Assembly: GCF_028368935.1 (NCBI RefSeq)
Contig: NZ_JAQNDK010000001.1
Coordinates: forward strand, 806,001 to 870,000
Direction: 5' to 3'
Source: Sorangium aterium
GTDB lineage: Bacteria > Myxococcota_A > Polyangia > Polyangiales > Polyangiaceae
Length of the DNA: 64,000 nt
Shown piece after piece: positions 29,101 through 37,480 of the stretch. Position 1 is the stretch's first letter; each line of letters begins with the position of its first letter. Made by a program: the position numbers and the translations under genes. The notes beneath the pieces were generated by a model. That model saw only the letters and a list, made by a program, of their open reading frames with translations. It made no database searches and was not told the origin of the DNA.

Positions 29101-31254
29101 ATCCCGCGACGCGCGATGGACCAGCTCGCCACGCTGCCCTCGTTCGTGCGCGAGGCGCTCCCGCCGGTCGCCGGCGAGGTGCGGATCGACGCGTACGCCA
29201 GCGGCACGATCGAGCGTCCGTTCCTGACGGCGCGGACCCTCTGGTGGGGCTTCACCTATGCGCCGCCCGGCGTCTCGGGCGCGACGGATCTCCTGTTCCC
29301 CACCGACCTCGACGCGTGGGTCACGTACGACAGCGAGAAGGCCACGCTGGACGCGCACGTCACGCGCGGCGCGGCCGAGATCGCGACCGTGAGCGCCGAG
29401 GTGCTCGCGCCGCTCGAACGCCTGCTCGGGGGCGTCCCGGCGCGCGCGCGCAAAGGCGCGCCTCCGCCCCCCGCGTGGACCGGCTCCTTCCGCGCGACGC
29501 TGCGCGAGGTCCCGCTCGGCGAGATCCCCCTGCTCGCCGACAGCGGCATCGCCGGGCGCGTGAGCGGCGAGATCGAGATGCGCGGCCTCAACATCGCGCC
29601 GTCGCTCAAGGCGCGCCTCACGGTGCCGGGCGTCACGCTCGGGAACGACCTCGCCTTCGAGCGCGGCGTGCTCGCGCTGCGGATCGACCCGATGCGCGAG
29701 GCCGGGCGCGGGAACCTCCGCGTCACCGAGCTCGCCCTCGAGGGCCGGCGCGGCGGCAAGATCCGCGCGAACGCCTTCGCCAGCGTGCGCTTCCGCGACG
29801 GGTTCATCCCGGTCCTCGACGGCGAGCGCACGGACCTCGCCCTCTCCGCGGAGCGCTTCCGGCTCGCGGCGCTCCAGCCGCTCGTCGGCGGGCTGCTGAG
29901 CAAGGTCGATGGGACGCTGGACGGCGACCTCCGCATCGAGCTCGGCGGCCCGTCCGACGCCGACGGGAACCTCCGCGCCCAGCTCCAGGTCACGGACGGC
30001 GTCGTGCACATCCCGGAGCTCGGGCAGGAGCTGCGCGACGTGGCCGCCCGCATCACGGCCGAGGGCGGCGTCCTCCGGATCGAGGGCTTCCGCGCGGCGG
30101 GCACGACCGGGATGGCGCAGGGCTGGGCCCTGTTCCGGCTCGCCGGGCTCGCGCTGCGCGACGGCGCCGGGGCGCTGACCATCGCCGAGGACCAGGCCCT
30201 CCCGCTCACGCTCGAGGGGGTGCCGCTCGGGACCGCCTCCGGGGCGCTGTCGTTCATCGCGGAGAAGAAGCCGGGCGAGCTCGCGCTGTACGTGACGGTC
30301 CCGGAGGTCCCCACGCTCCGCGTCTCGCTGCCGGCCACGAGCAGCCGCGACGTCCAGCCGCTCGACGACAACCCCGACATCTCCGTCTCGCACCCGCTCG
30401 GGCCGGAGAAGCAGCGGCGCGCGGCGGACGCGCTCCGCTACACCGTGACGTTCGACGTGCGCGACGCGTTCGTCAGCGGCGCGGGGCTACGGCTGCGCCT
30501 GAGGGGCGCCGAGGACGCGCCGCCGCGCGTCGTGATCGGCGAGGACACGCGGGTGTCGGGCGGCATCGAGGTCACGCGGGGCGAGCTCGAGATCTACGGC
30601 AAGGCGTTCGAGATCGAGGGCGGGCGCGTGCGCCTGCGCGAGGAGGAGGCGTCGAACCCGCACCTGAACGTCACGGCGCACTGGGACGCCCCCGACGGCA
30701 CGCGCATCCACGTCGACTTCAACGGCAACCTCCGGCCCATCACCGACAGGTCGCTGCGCTTCACCTCGAGCCCGCCGAGCTCGCAGCAGGACATCCTCGC
30801 GCGGCTCTTGTTCGGCGCCGATTTCTCGGAGGGCGCGCAGGCCGCGGGCGCCGAGACCCCCGCGGGCCTCGCGGCCGGCGGCGTCGCGGCGTCGGTCGGC
30901 AGCGAGATCGCGGCGGCGCAGTTCAACGCGCTGCTGAGCGGCATCGCGCCGCTGCGCGGGCTGACGACGCGGTTCGGGACGACGTCGGAGGGCACGCTGC
31001 GGACGAGCGTGGTCTACCGGCTGAGCGACAACCTGACGGCGCAGGCGACCTTCCAGGAAGGCGCGCAGCAGAGCGCCTCGGCGGCACCGAGCGGGCCGAC
31101 CCCCGGTGGGACGGCGAGCGAGCGCGGCACGCGGACCGAGGTCACCATCGACTGGCGCTTCAACGAGCACTGGACGCTCCGCGGCACGGTGGGCGTCGAC
31201 GAGCGCCAGACGACCTCGGGCATGCTCGACCTGCTCTGGCAGTATCGATACTGA
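26143..31254 (+). CDS. tamB: TamB-like inner-membrane-anchored envelope protein (DUF490 C-terminus)
   Basis: The protein has about 1703 residues: a basic N-terminus, one membrane helix (about 24-46), then a very long beta-rich body of short repeated strands, as in AsmA/TamB-type bridge proteins. The last 350 residues carry the TamB (DUF490) features: VTRGELEIYGKAFEIEGG, LRFTSSPPSSQQDILARLLFG in parts, and a barrel-like ending DLLWQYRY. TamB-type proteins span the periplasm and are linked to lipid transport and outer-membrane assembly. The start is uncertain: GTG at 26143 is chosen as it puts the helix near the N-terminus; GTG at 26122 is also in frame. The 210 bases after the kinase hold no other gene. 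No tamA neighbour is present. Confidence 0.85.
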   Translation: MTPDPAPEARRSSPPRAPGRVRRAASAVAAALGLTLTFAGAAAVGVALHLDTPAARRVARDATNRLLGSLFQGRIVADEIDALSLSGVRIRSAVALDPRGNKVIRASGLEARADVLPMLRGALFGAGPLRIEVPYIRVEQADVLVQDNGAGGVTLGDTFTPLPPRSPPSSAPGGPPRDVVVALSHVEIGRGWVHGQAAPPRALDADVSRLFGSVHVGPEGVAVDVDQTGLVDRAFLPARTAGTANYHLRAGDKVRMWSSFAGRLADVEVTARAVLDEEHLEAQASVPRATPEQLRSLLPDHPLTEPISARVAVNGQLPQLDVVASASADAAGPAGGGLALTGRLDVAGPVRLDAEVQARDVDLRLFGVRLSPDAASGATPTQTGAAPVPAGAAPTQTGAAPVPAAPTLPRAVRALTHAAPALPRVAPARAAAAKPAPERGSGPADAAPLITADGRVRVELGDLLRLSVEAQTEPTALLGQRVPAADVHLVLDRGELDARVHLHEPGAPIDAAVSLLPGGQGIRFAATADIPAIAAAPRLAGSVDGAGRVRVEGSLRAGALDARVEGAFAGLRAGPDVALASARVAGRVSGPIDALSIDASLSGKEALAGGHTLDEVTAQISGPLASPKLRATITDGDDSLSASARLSSTPLALRDVELQLKRDGAAVAGKITAISPSPGGLAVEGLDLSSAELGSLKGRLAVRGDDVTGRLRGDGIDVGRVARMIGIPLRVRGRAEVDVALDRDRESGRSGHVRLGLTGGEIAFLSGISAELTATFERDQVKADGSVRIDAKSPQPNGNGGQPPNGAWNGALPRCAGTLASVRVSGAEGTLDGPLLRAETWTTLVGKAEVAAEDWDLGCLAQLMPIAHIVSEVRGKLTTSFRVSRAAGEPLPSLHDVLVRTHGLALAGPHRLDAERPAWESRFVDAQLKGSFSGATGRADAALTLYDGGLLADVSGTIELDLEALTGPPASRWSSLLRSPIAAHASIPRRAMDQLATLPSFVREALPPVAGEVRIDAYASGTIERPFLTARTLWWGFTYAPPGVSGATDLLFPTDLDAWVTYDSEKATLDAHVTRGAAEIATVSAEVLAPLERLLGGVPARARKGAPPPPAWTGSFRATLREVPLGEIPLLADSGIAGRVSGEIEMRGLNIAPSLKARLTVPGVTLGNDLAFERGVLALRIDPMREAGRGNLRVTELALEGRRGGKIRANAFASVRFRDGFIPVLDGERTDLALSAERFRLAALQPLVGGLLSKVDGTLDGDLRIELGGPSDADGNLRAQLQVTDGVVHIPELGQELRDVAARITAEGGVLRIEGFRAAGTTGMAQGWALFRLAGLALRDGAGALTIAEDQALPLTLEGVPLGTASGALSFIAEKKPGELALYVTVPEVPTLRVSLPATSSRDVQPLDDNPDISVSHPLGPEKQRRAADALRYTVTFDVRDAFVSGAGLRLRLRGAEDAPPRVVIGEDTRVSGGIEVTRGELEIYGKAFEIEGGRVRLREEEASNPHLNVTAHWDAPDGTRIHVDFNGNLRPITDRSLRFTSSPPSSQQDILARLLFGADFSEGAQAAGAETPAGLAAGGVAASVGSEIAAAQFNALLSGIAPLRGLTTRFGTTSEGTLRTSVVYRLSDNLTAQATFQEGAQQSASAAPSGPTPGGTASERGTRTEVTIDWRFNEHWTLRGTVGVDERQTTSGMLDLLWQYRY
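27271..27354 (+). repeat. 42-bp tandem duplication inside tamB
   Basis: Two copies (27271-27312, 27313-27354) differ at two bases and encode a 14-residue Ala/Pro/Thr unit (TQTGAAPVPA core). They lie in a Pro/Ala linker. Confidence 0.85.
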
Positions 31255-31318
31255 GCCGAGCGCGGCCGCCTCGGCCCCGCGCGACAGCGATCCCTCTCTG
31301 GATCTCCGGCGCGCGGGG

Positions 31319-31816
31319 CTAGCGCGCGGCCCGCGGGGGCAGCGTGACCTCGCGGCCGCCGACGCGCAGCGTGGGCGGCTCGGCCTCGACGAGCAGCGGG
31401 GCGAGCTGCGTCTGCGCATGGCGTGAGAAGCGCGCCTCGAGCGCGCCGCTCCGGGCGCGCGCGTACACGACGCCGTCCTCGCCGAGGGAGAGCGTCGCCG
31501 GATCGAGCGGCTCCTCCGTGCCGTCGAACAGGAGCAGCGAGACCGCGCCGCCCTCGCCGATCCGGAGCGCGTCGACGAAGAGCGGCGCGTCGTCGGCCTG
31601 GAAGTAACACCAGTCGTAGCCGTTCGTGAGGATCGGCCGGCCGTCGTCCGGGTGCCGCCCGATCCAGGACCGGAGCCCACGCTCGATCGCCGGATGGTCG
31701 ACCCGGGCGCCGTCGTGCCAGAAGCGGCCCTCGCGATCGAGCCGGATCGAGCTCTCGCGGGAGGTCCCTGGGGGCGGCGCGAAGCGGAAGAAATCGGGAT
31801 GGTCGCCGGGTTTCAT
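31319..31816 (-). CDS. DUF1285-like small protein
   Basis: The 165-residue protein resembles DUF1285 proteins in length and in the opening block IRLDREGRFWHDGARVDHP, where a polar strand-turn pattern with a conserved W-H is typical. WCYFQADDAPLFVDAL follows in the middle. It is cytoplasmic by look, strand-rich, and of unknown function. It converges with tamB and is divergent from the methyltransferase gene. The family call is from memory and moderate. Confidence 0.6.
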   Translation of the reverse strand: MKPGDHPDFFRFAPPPGTSRESSIRLDREGRFWHDGARVDHPAIERGLRSWIGRHPDDGRPILTNGYDWCYFQADDAPLFVDALRIGEGGAVSLLLFDGTEEPLDPATLSLGEDGVVYARARSGALEARFSRHAQTQLAPLLVEAEPPTLRVGGREVTLPPRAAR

Positions 31817-31857
31817 GGGTCACCTCGCAGGAGAGATGCGGCCCGGCGCGGCGAATC

Positions 31858-31893
31858 GCAAGGAGCGCAAGGAGCGCAAGGAGCGCAAGGAGC
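31858..31893 (+). repeat. Four copies of a 9-bp repeat
   Basis: GCAAGGAGC is repeated four times in tandem in the divergent region between the DUF1285-like gene and the methyltransferase gene. Confidence 0.85.
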
Positions 31894-31930
31894 ACGGGCA
31901 GCGCGCGGCGCGGAGTACTATAGCGGGCCC

Positions 31931-32689
31931 ATGGGAGCCCAGACGGCAGAGGTCGGCACGGACGAGCGCCTGCGCGCGACGCGGGCGTACTACGACGAGT
32001 TCTCGGCGCGCTACGAAGCCCGGCGCGGAGGGCGCGATCCCGGGGGCTACCACGACCTCGTCGACGCGCTCGAGGTCGACTTCGTGCGCCGCTTCGGCGA
32101 GGGCCGCGACGTGCTCGAGGTGGGGTGTGGGACCGGGCTCCTGCTCGCGCGGATCCGCGCGTTCGCGCGCGCCGCGCGCGGGGTCGATCTCTCGCCCGGC
32201 ATGCTCGAGCGCGCCCGGGAGCGCGGGCTCGACGTCGTGGAGGGGAGCGCGACCGACCTGCCGTTCGCCGACGAGAGCTTCGACGTCGCGTGCTCGTTCA
32301 AGGTGCTCGCCCACGTGGAGGACGTCCGCCGCGCGCTGTCGGAGATGGCGCGGGTGGTGCGGCCCGGCGGGCACGTGATCGCCGAGTTCTACAACCCCTA
32401 CAGCCTGCGCGGGCTCGTGAAGCGGCTCGGCCCGGCGGGCGCCATCAGCGACGCGACCCGGGAGAGCGCCGTGTTCACGCGCTTCGACGCGCCGAGCGCC
32501 GCCGCCGCTCTGATGCCGGACAGCGTGCGCGTCGTCGCCTCGCGCGGGGTGCGCATCGTGACGCCGTTCGCCGCCGCGATGCGCGTGCCCGGCCTCGGGC
32601 GCCTCCTGCGCGGGGCGGAGTGGGCGCTGTGCGACACGCCGCTCGCGCAGCTCGGCGGGTTCTGGATCGCCGCCGCGCGGAAGGCGTGA
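31931..32689 (+). CDS. SAM-dependent class I methyltransferase
   Basis: The 252-residue protein has the Rossmann methyltransferase motifs in order: VLEVGCGTGLLLARI (motif I, SAM binding), a second acidic strand end GVDLSPGMLERA, ATDLPFADESFDVA (motif II/III region) and VVRPGGHVIAEFYNPYS. The UbiE/Methyltransf_11 type fits best. The acceptor is unknown. TACTAT at 31916-31921 could be a -10 element, which would place the mRNA start about at the ATG. It converges closely (18 bases) with the next gene. Confidence 0.88.
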   Translation: MGAQTAEVGTDERLRATRAYYDEFSARYEARRGGRDPGGYHDLVDALEVDFVRRFGEGRDVLEVGCGTGLLLARIRAFARAARGVDLSPGMLERARERGLDVVEGSATDLPFADESFDVACSFKVLAHVEDVRRALSEMARVVRPGGHVIAEFYNPYSLRGLVKRLGPAGAISDATRESAVFTRFDAPSAAAALMPDSVRVVASRGVRIVTPFAAAMRVPGLGRLLRGAEWALCDTPLAQLGGFWIAAARKA

Positions 32690-32707
32690 GCCGCGCGGCT
32701 CCCCCGG

Positions 32708-33769
32708 TCAGAACCGGCCGGTGAGCCCCGCGAGCATGCCGCCGGGGAGCACGGAGATCGTCGGCGCGGCGGTGAAGCTCGGCGGCGGCGGCGGCACGGG
32801 GCGCGTCCGGAAGGAGACCCGCTCGGGGACGAACGTGATCTGCGCGTGGGCGATCCCGGCCGCGGCGAGCGTCGCGAACGCCCCGAAGGCCACGCGGTTG
32901 ACGGCGGCCGCGGTCCCGATACGGCTGTTCAGCGCGTCGATGTCGACGCTCTGCACCGGGCCGCCGCCCTGCCCCGAGTACCTCGGCGAGACGTCGACGT
33001 TCTCGTAGCTGGCCAGCGCTATCGCCGAGACGATCGAGGTCCCGCCGGCGACGGCCTGGCTGACCAGGAAGAACCAGCCGAGCCCGTCGTCGCCGTTCTG
33101 GAACTGCCCCACGCCGAAGGGCAGCATCGCTGTCCAGCGGGAGTTCTGCGCCACGACCCGCTCGCGCCCCGCGAGGCGATGGAGCTCGGCGACCCAGCGG
33201 CGCTCGTCCTCGCGGCTCCGCTCGATCCGCAGCCGCGCCGCGCGCTGCGCCTCGGCCCTCTGCCGCGTCACCTCCTCGATGCGCGCCCGGATGCGCGCCC
33301 GGACCGCGGTGAACCGATCGATCACCTCGGGCTGGAACACCGCCGGGTTCGGCGAGTACACCGGGTTGTCGAGGAGGATCTGCTCGATGTACGCGTCGGC
33401 CTCGCCCGTGCGCCGAAGCGCCACGAGCGCCGCGGCGGCGAGGCCGCGCGCCCGCTCGATCAGGCCGGGCTCGGAGATCCTGCACGGCTTGCCCTCCGCC
33501 TCGATCGGCCCGCGCTCGCAGGGCGCGTTCGCGGGATCGAGCATCGCCGCGAAGCGGCTCACGGCCTCCTCGTAGTGCCCGGCGTCGAAGCGCGTCTTGG
33601 CGAGCTCGAACTGCTGCACGTCGTCGGCGCGCGCCGGCGCCGCGAAGCAGAGCGCGAGGGCGGCGGCCGCCGCCGCCGCGAGGCGCCGCGGCGCGCGCAG
33701 GGCGCGGCGGCCCCCGACCGATGGGGAGCGAGCGCCGGGAGATCTCCTGCCTGGAGTTCGCGCAGCCAT
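32708..33769 (-). CDS. Exported TPR/coiled-coil protein with C-terminal membrane segments
   Basis: The 353-residue protein has a basic N-terminus and a signal peptide ending APARA (about residue 48). Then comes a TPR-like helical pair (FELAKTRFDAGHYEEAVSRF) and a helical part rich in Arg and Glu (about 150-200). The last third has LPFGVGQFQNGDDGLGWFFLVSQ in part, which recalls DUF5683-type membrane segments, with hydrophobic stretches near 228-255 and 288-305. It probably sits in the envelope. It is last in a run of minus-strand genes behind the kinase; they may be co-transcribed, with an 85-base gap. Function unknown. Confidence 0.7.
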   Translation of the reverse strand: MAARTPGRRSPGARSPSVGGRRALRAPRRLAAAAAAALALCFAAPARADDVQQFELAKTRFDAGHYEEAVSRFAAMLDPANAPCERGPIEAEGKPCRISEPGLIERARGLAAAALVALRRTGEADAYIEQILLDNPVYSPNPAVFQPEVIDRFTAVRARIRARIEEVTRQRAEAQRAARLRIERSREDERRWVAELHRLAGRERVVAQNSRWTAMLPFGVGQFQNGDDGLGWFFLVSQAVAGGTSIVSAIALASYENVDVSPRYSGQGGGPVQSVDIDALNSRIGTAAAVNRVAFGAFATLAAAGIAHAQITFVPERVSFRTRPVPPPPPSFTAAPTISVLPGGMLAGLTGRF

Positions 33770-33854
33770 GCGGAAGGGGTGCGCCGTGATGTAGCGGAGT
33801 TTGGGCGGGGATGCTGAGAATTCCGGAGCGGACGCCCCAATGACGGCGATGCCG

Positions 33855-35768
33855 TCAGCCGGACGGCCAGGAAACGGTGTTCGGCTCGCCGGCCACCAGC
33901 GTCACGTTGCCGACGCGCGCCGCTGCATCCGGCGTAGCAGGCGTGAAGAGGCAGCTCCCGCTCCAGGACACGTCGTTCAAGGTCACGGCCTGCGGGGTGC
34001 CCGCGTAGCCGATCAGGCCGATCTGCGGGCACGCGACCTGCGCGCTCGGCGGCGCGCCGCTCAGGACGACCATGCTGGGCAGGATCTCCAGCTTGTGGAT
34101 GATCCGCTGCGGCGCGGAGACGCCGGGCTTCGGCGCCACGACCGAGATGACGCCCGAGTACGGCTTGCAGCACCGCGAGCTGGGCACGCTGATGTGAACG
34201 GTGTGTGTGCCGATCTTCAGGGGCGTGACCTTGTTCGCGCCGAACCAGCTGAACTCGACGCCATCGAGCACCAGCTTGGCGCCGCTCGGGACGATCTGGA
34301 AGACGACATCGCGCACCACCGGGACGTCTTCCGTCGGCGCGGTGGAGGGCGGGCTCTGCGGCAGCGGGTGCCGCGCGCGGGGCCGCGGCGCGCTCGCGAG
34401 CTCCGTGGCGCTCGGCGCGACCGCGCGCACGTTCGGCGACGGGATGAGGGCGTCGATGGGCGGCGTCGGCGGCGCCGCCGTCGGCTCGACCGCTGCGAGC
34501 GCTTCCGCGTCCACCGGCGGGTCGCGGAGCGCGCGGGCGATCGTGAACGCGGCGAGGCCGAGCGCCACCGACCCGAGCGCGACGAGCAGCGCGCGCAGCG
34601 CGAGCTTCTTCCGGTTGCGGCTCGCGTTCAGCTTCGAGAGCCGCTTGAGGATGGTGAGGTCGTTCGGCGCGAGGGCCAGCGCCCGGTTGTAGTCGGCGGC
34701 CGCGCCGGGCACGTCGCCGCGCTTGCGGCCGGCCTCCGCGCGCGCCACGAGGCGCGGGACGAGCCGCGCGGCGTGCCGCTCGGCGTAGCCTGCCGGGTCG
34801 GCGAAGTAGGCGGCGAGCTCGGCGCGCGGCTCCGCGATGCCGAGCGCCGTGAGCTCGGCCCGGATCTGATCCGCGAGCGCGCGAGGGCTCGCCGAGCGGG
34901 CGACGATGTCGTGCGCGAGGGCGCCCGCGACGATGCGGCTCCAGCGCGCGCCCACGGTGGGTCGCTCGCGCTCGGCCTCCGGGTAGAGCCCCTCGAGCAC
35001 CTTGCGGAGCACCTGCGCCGGGTTCTTGCCCTCGAACGGCAGGTGCCCGACGAGGCACTCGTAGAAGAGCACCCCGAGCGCGAACACGTCGGTGCGCGCG
35101 TCGACCTCGCCGCCCTCGATCTGCTCCGGCGCCATGTGCGCCGGAGAGCCGAGCACCTGCCCCGTCGAGGTGACGCCCTGGGCGTCGAGGATCTTGGCGA
35201 TACCGAAGTCGGTGAGCTTGATCACCACGCTCGCGCCGTCCCGGCGGCTTTCACCGTCGCGGTCGGAGGGCAGCTCGACGAGCACGTTCTCCGGCTTCAC
35301 GTCGCGGTGGATGATCCCCGACGCGTGCGCGTGCTCCAGCGCGTCGCACAGCTCGAGCACCACCGCGGCGCCGATCTCGGCCGGCATCTCGCGGTGGGCG
35401 CCCAGGATCTTGCGCAGCGTGGCGCCGCGGAGCAGCTCGACGACGAGGTAGCGCTCGCGGTCCTGCTCGCTGGAGACGTCGTACACCTCGACGATGCCGG
35501 GGTGGCGCAGCTTCGCCGCCGCGCGCGCCTCGGCGACGAAGCGGGTGCCGACCTCCGTGTTCTCCCGGAGGTGCTTGTGGATGATCTTGACGGCGACATC
35601 GCGGCGGAGCCGCGGGTCGCGGGCGCGGTAGACCGTGGCCATCCCGCCGTGGCCTAGCTCCTCGATCAGCTCGTATTTCTCGAGCTTCGGGAGGACTTCC
35701 GCGCCCGCGTTCCTGGAGAGAGGTTCCTGCTCGCCCGACGAGCCCCTATCGCGGGCGGGCAGGCTCAT
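33855..35768 (-). CDS. Transmembrane Ser/Thr protein kinase with extracytoplasmic tail
   Basis: The 637-residue protein has a complete kinase domain (about 32-300): [13 protein letters not shown]61 in VAVKII, HRDVKPEN (HRD 154-156), DFG at 187-189 and APE at 213-215. A TPR-like pair follows (about 340-376), then one membrane helix (390-411), a Pro-rich linker and an outside domain (about 470-637). The outside part contains VPSGAKLVLDGVEF, in the style of PEGA domains, and four Cys residues. The ATG overlaps the pyruvate kinase stop (ATGA), so translation should be coupled to pyk. The outside domain would sense an unknown envelope signal. Confidence 0.92.
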   Translation of the reverse strand: MSLPARDRGSSGEQEPLSRNAGAEVLPKLEKYELIEELGHGGMATVYRARDPRLRRDVAVKIIHKHLRENTEVGTRFVAEARAAAKLRHPGIVEVYDVSSEQDRERYLVVELLRGATLRKILGAHREMPAEIGAAVVLELCDALEHAHASGIIHRDVKPENVLVELPSDRDGESRRDGASVVIKLTDFGIAKILDAQGVTSTGQVLGSPAHMAPEQIEGGEVDARTDVFALGVLFYECLVGHLPFEGKNPAQVLRKVLEGLYPEAERERPTVGARWSRIVAGALAHDIVARSASPRALADQIRAELTALGIAEPRAELAAYFADPAGYAERHAARLVPRLVARAEAGRKRGDVPGAAADYNRALALAPNDLTILKRLSKLNASRNRKKLALRALLVALGSVALGLAAFTIARALRDPPVDAEALAAVEPTAAPPTPPIDALIPSPNVRAVAPSATELASAPRPRARHPLPQSPPSTAPTEDVPVVRDVVFQIVPSGAKLVLDGVEFSWFGANKVTPLKIGTHTVHISVPSSRCCKPYSGVISVVAPKPGVSAPQRIIHKLEILPSMVVLSGAPPSAQVACPQIGLIGYAGTPQAVTLNDVSWSGSCLFTPATPDAAARVGNVTLVAGEPNTVSWPSG

Positions 35769-37192
35769 TCAACGACCTTCACCCGAATCGTGTTGGTCGA
35801 CCCCGAGACACCGACAGGAGCGCCGAAGATGGTGACGAGCTTGTCGCCCGGCGAGACGAGGCCGTTCGCAAGCAGGTACCCGGTGGCGCGCTCGACCATC
35901 TCGTCCGAGTTCCGGAGCGCGTCGACGGGGAACGGCACCACGCCCCAGAGCAGCGCGAGGCGCCGGCGCGTCGTATCGTTCGGCGAGAAGGCCACGATCG
36001 GCACGACGGGGCGCGCCTTCGACGCGTACCGCGCGGTGAGGCCGCTCTCGGTGAACGCGACGATCAGCTTCGCGCCGATGTCCTTCGCGATGTCGCAGGC
36101 GGCGCGCGCGGTCGCCTCGGGGACGTTGGCGCGCTGCCCGGGCTGCTCGCTCGAGAGGTAACGGTAGAACGAGCTCTGCTCGGCCTCCGTCACGATGCGG
36201 GCCATCATCCGCACGACGAGCGGCGGGTGCGCGCCGGTCGCGGTCTCCTGAGAGAGCATGACCGCGTCGGTGCCGTCGAAGACGGCCGTGGCCACGTCGC
36301 TCGCCTCGGCGCGCGTCGGGCGCGTCGCGGTCACCATCGACTGGAGCATCTCGGTCGCGACGATGACCGGCTTCTGGTGCACGCGGGCGAGGCCGAGGAT
36401 CTCGCGCTGGATGATCGGCACCCGCTCCGGGTTGAACTCCACGCCGAGATCGCCGCGCGCGACCATCACCCCGTCCGAGGCGAGGATGATCGCCTCGAGG
36501 TTGTCGATGGCGCCTGGCGTCTCGATCTTGGAGACGATGGGCGTCGGGCGACCCCAGGCCTCGCAGATGTCGCGGACGTGCCGGACCTCGTCCGCGTTGC
36601 GGACGAACGAGAGGGCGACGTAGTCGACCCCCTGCGCAAGGCCAAAGCTGAGGTCGGCCTTGTCCTTCTCGGTCAGCGCGGAGATGCGCACACGCCTGGC
36701 GGGCAGGTGGACGCCGACGCGATCGCGCAGACGTCCGCCCTGCGTCACGCCGGCCTGGACGCGGTCCCCTTCGACCTTGGTCACGGTGACGACGACGCGG
36801 CCGTCGTCGATTAGGACGACGTCGCCCGGCTGCAGATCGGACGCGAGCCCCTCGTAGAGGATCGGGATCTCGCCGGGCGTCGCGACAGGGCTGTCCCTGT
36901 TCGCCTCGGTCAGCCAAACGGTAGCCCCGTCAGTCACCTCGAAGGTGTTGCCGGGGAAGCGACCGGCTCGGATCTTCGGGCCGCAGAGGTCTTGCAGGAT
37001 AGCCACAGGCTTCCCGCATGCCTCCGCAGCCGCACGGACCGTGGCGATTGCTTTGCCATGATCCTCATGCGAGCCGTGAGAGAAGTTGAGTCGAGCGACA
37101 TCCATACCGGCGCGGATGAGCTGCTCCAGCGTCGTTTGAGAGTCACACGAAGGGCCAATGGTACAGACGATTTTCGCTCTGCGTACGAGCAC
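35765..37192 (-). CDS. pyk: Pyruvate kinase
   Basis: The 475-residue enzyme turns phosphoenolpyruvate and ADP into pyruvate and ATP, the last step of glycolysis. All catalytic blocks are present: KIVCTIGPSC at the start, ARLNFSHGSHEDH, the active-site SKIETPGAIDNLEAI, ARGDLGVE and ATEMLQSM. The usual SGETAKG is here SQETATG, a small departure in a non-catalytic loop. The C-terminal allosteric-type domain is full length. The gene lies in the minus-strand run after rpsO-pnp and its stop overlaps the start of a Ser/Thr kinase gene. Confidence 0.97.
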   Translation of the reverse strand: MLVRRAKIVCTIGPSCDSQTTLEQLIRAGMDVARLNFSHGSHEDHGKAIATVRAAAEACGKPVAILQDLCGPKIRAGRFPGNTFEVTDGATVWLTEANRDSPVATPGEIPILYEGLASDLQPGDVVLIDDGRVVVTVTKVEGDRVQAGVTQGGRLRDRVGVHLPARRVRISALTEKDKADLSFGLAQGVDYVALSFVRNADEVRHVRDICEAWGRPTPIVSKIETPGAIDNLEAIILASDGVMVARGDLGVEFNPERVPIIQREILGLARVHQKPVIVATEMLQSMVTATRPTRAEASDVATAVFDGTDAVMLSQETATGAHPPLVVRMMARIVTEAEQSSFYRYLSSEQPGQRANVPEATARAACDIAKDIGAKLIVAFTESGLTARYASKARPVVPIVAFSPNDTTRRRLALLWGVVPFPVDALRNSDEMVERATGYLLANGLVSPGDKLVTIFGAPVGVSGSTNTIRVKVVE

Positions 37193-37480
37193 GGGCGGAG
37201 CATGCCACGAGCAGGGGTCGCGACACTACCCTGATTGTGAACGAGCCATGCGGACTTCACCGGATTCCAACAAAGCAGCTGGCAGATGAGCCGCAGCGCG
37301 GCGCGGCGCACGCGCGCGTCAACGCAGCAGCGGAGCGCGCTGGCCTGCATGAGGGCGGCGATCCGCGCGCACGGCCGCGGATCGCTGCGAATCGGGGCTC
37401 TCTCTGAGGGGGAGTCAGCGGCGGGAGGGCTCGGGCGCGCGCCGCAGCGCGGCATGAGGTCCCGCCTGGGGGGCTTGTGA
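37193..37480. other. pnp-pyk intergenic region with a hairpin
   Basis: These 288 bases hold no gene. A perfect 10-bp stem with an 8-base loop (37358-37367 and 37376-37385, GCGATCCGCG) lies about 96 bases after pnp and could end or stabilise the pnp transcript; no T-run follows. The pyk promoter should lie in the last 80 bases, where the GC content drops. Confidence 0.5.

Noticed and set aside
26626-30393. A 1255-codon open frame opposite tamB
   Set aside because: It results from third-position GC bias; composition is extreme and no motif or ribosome-binding site supports it.
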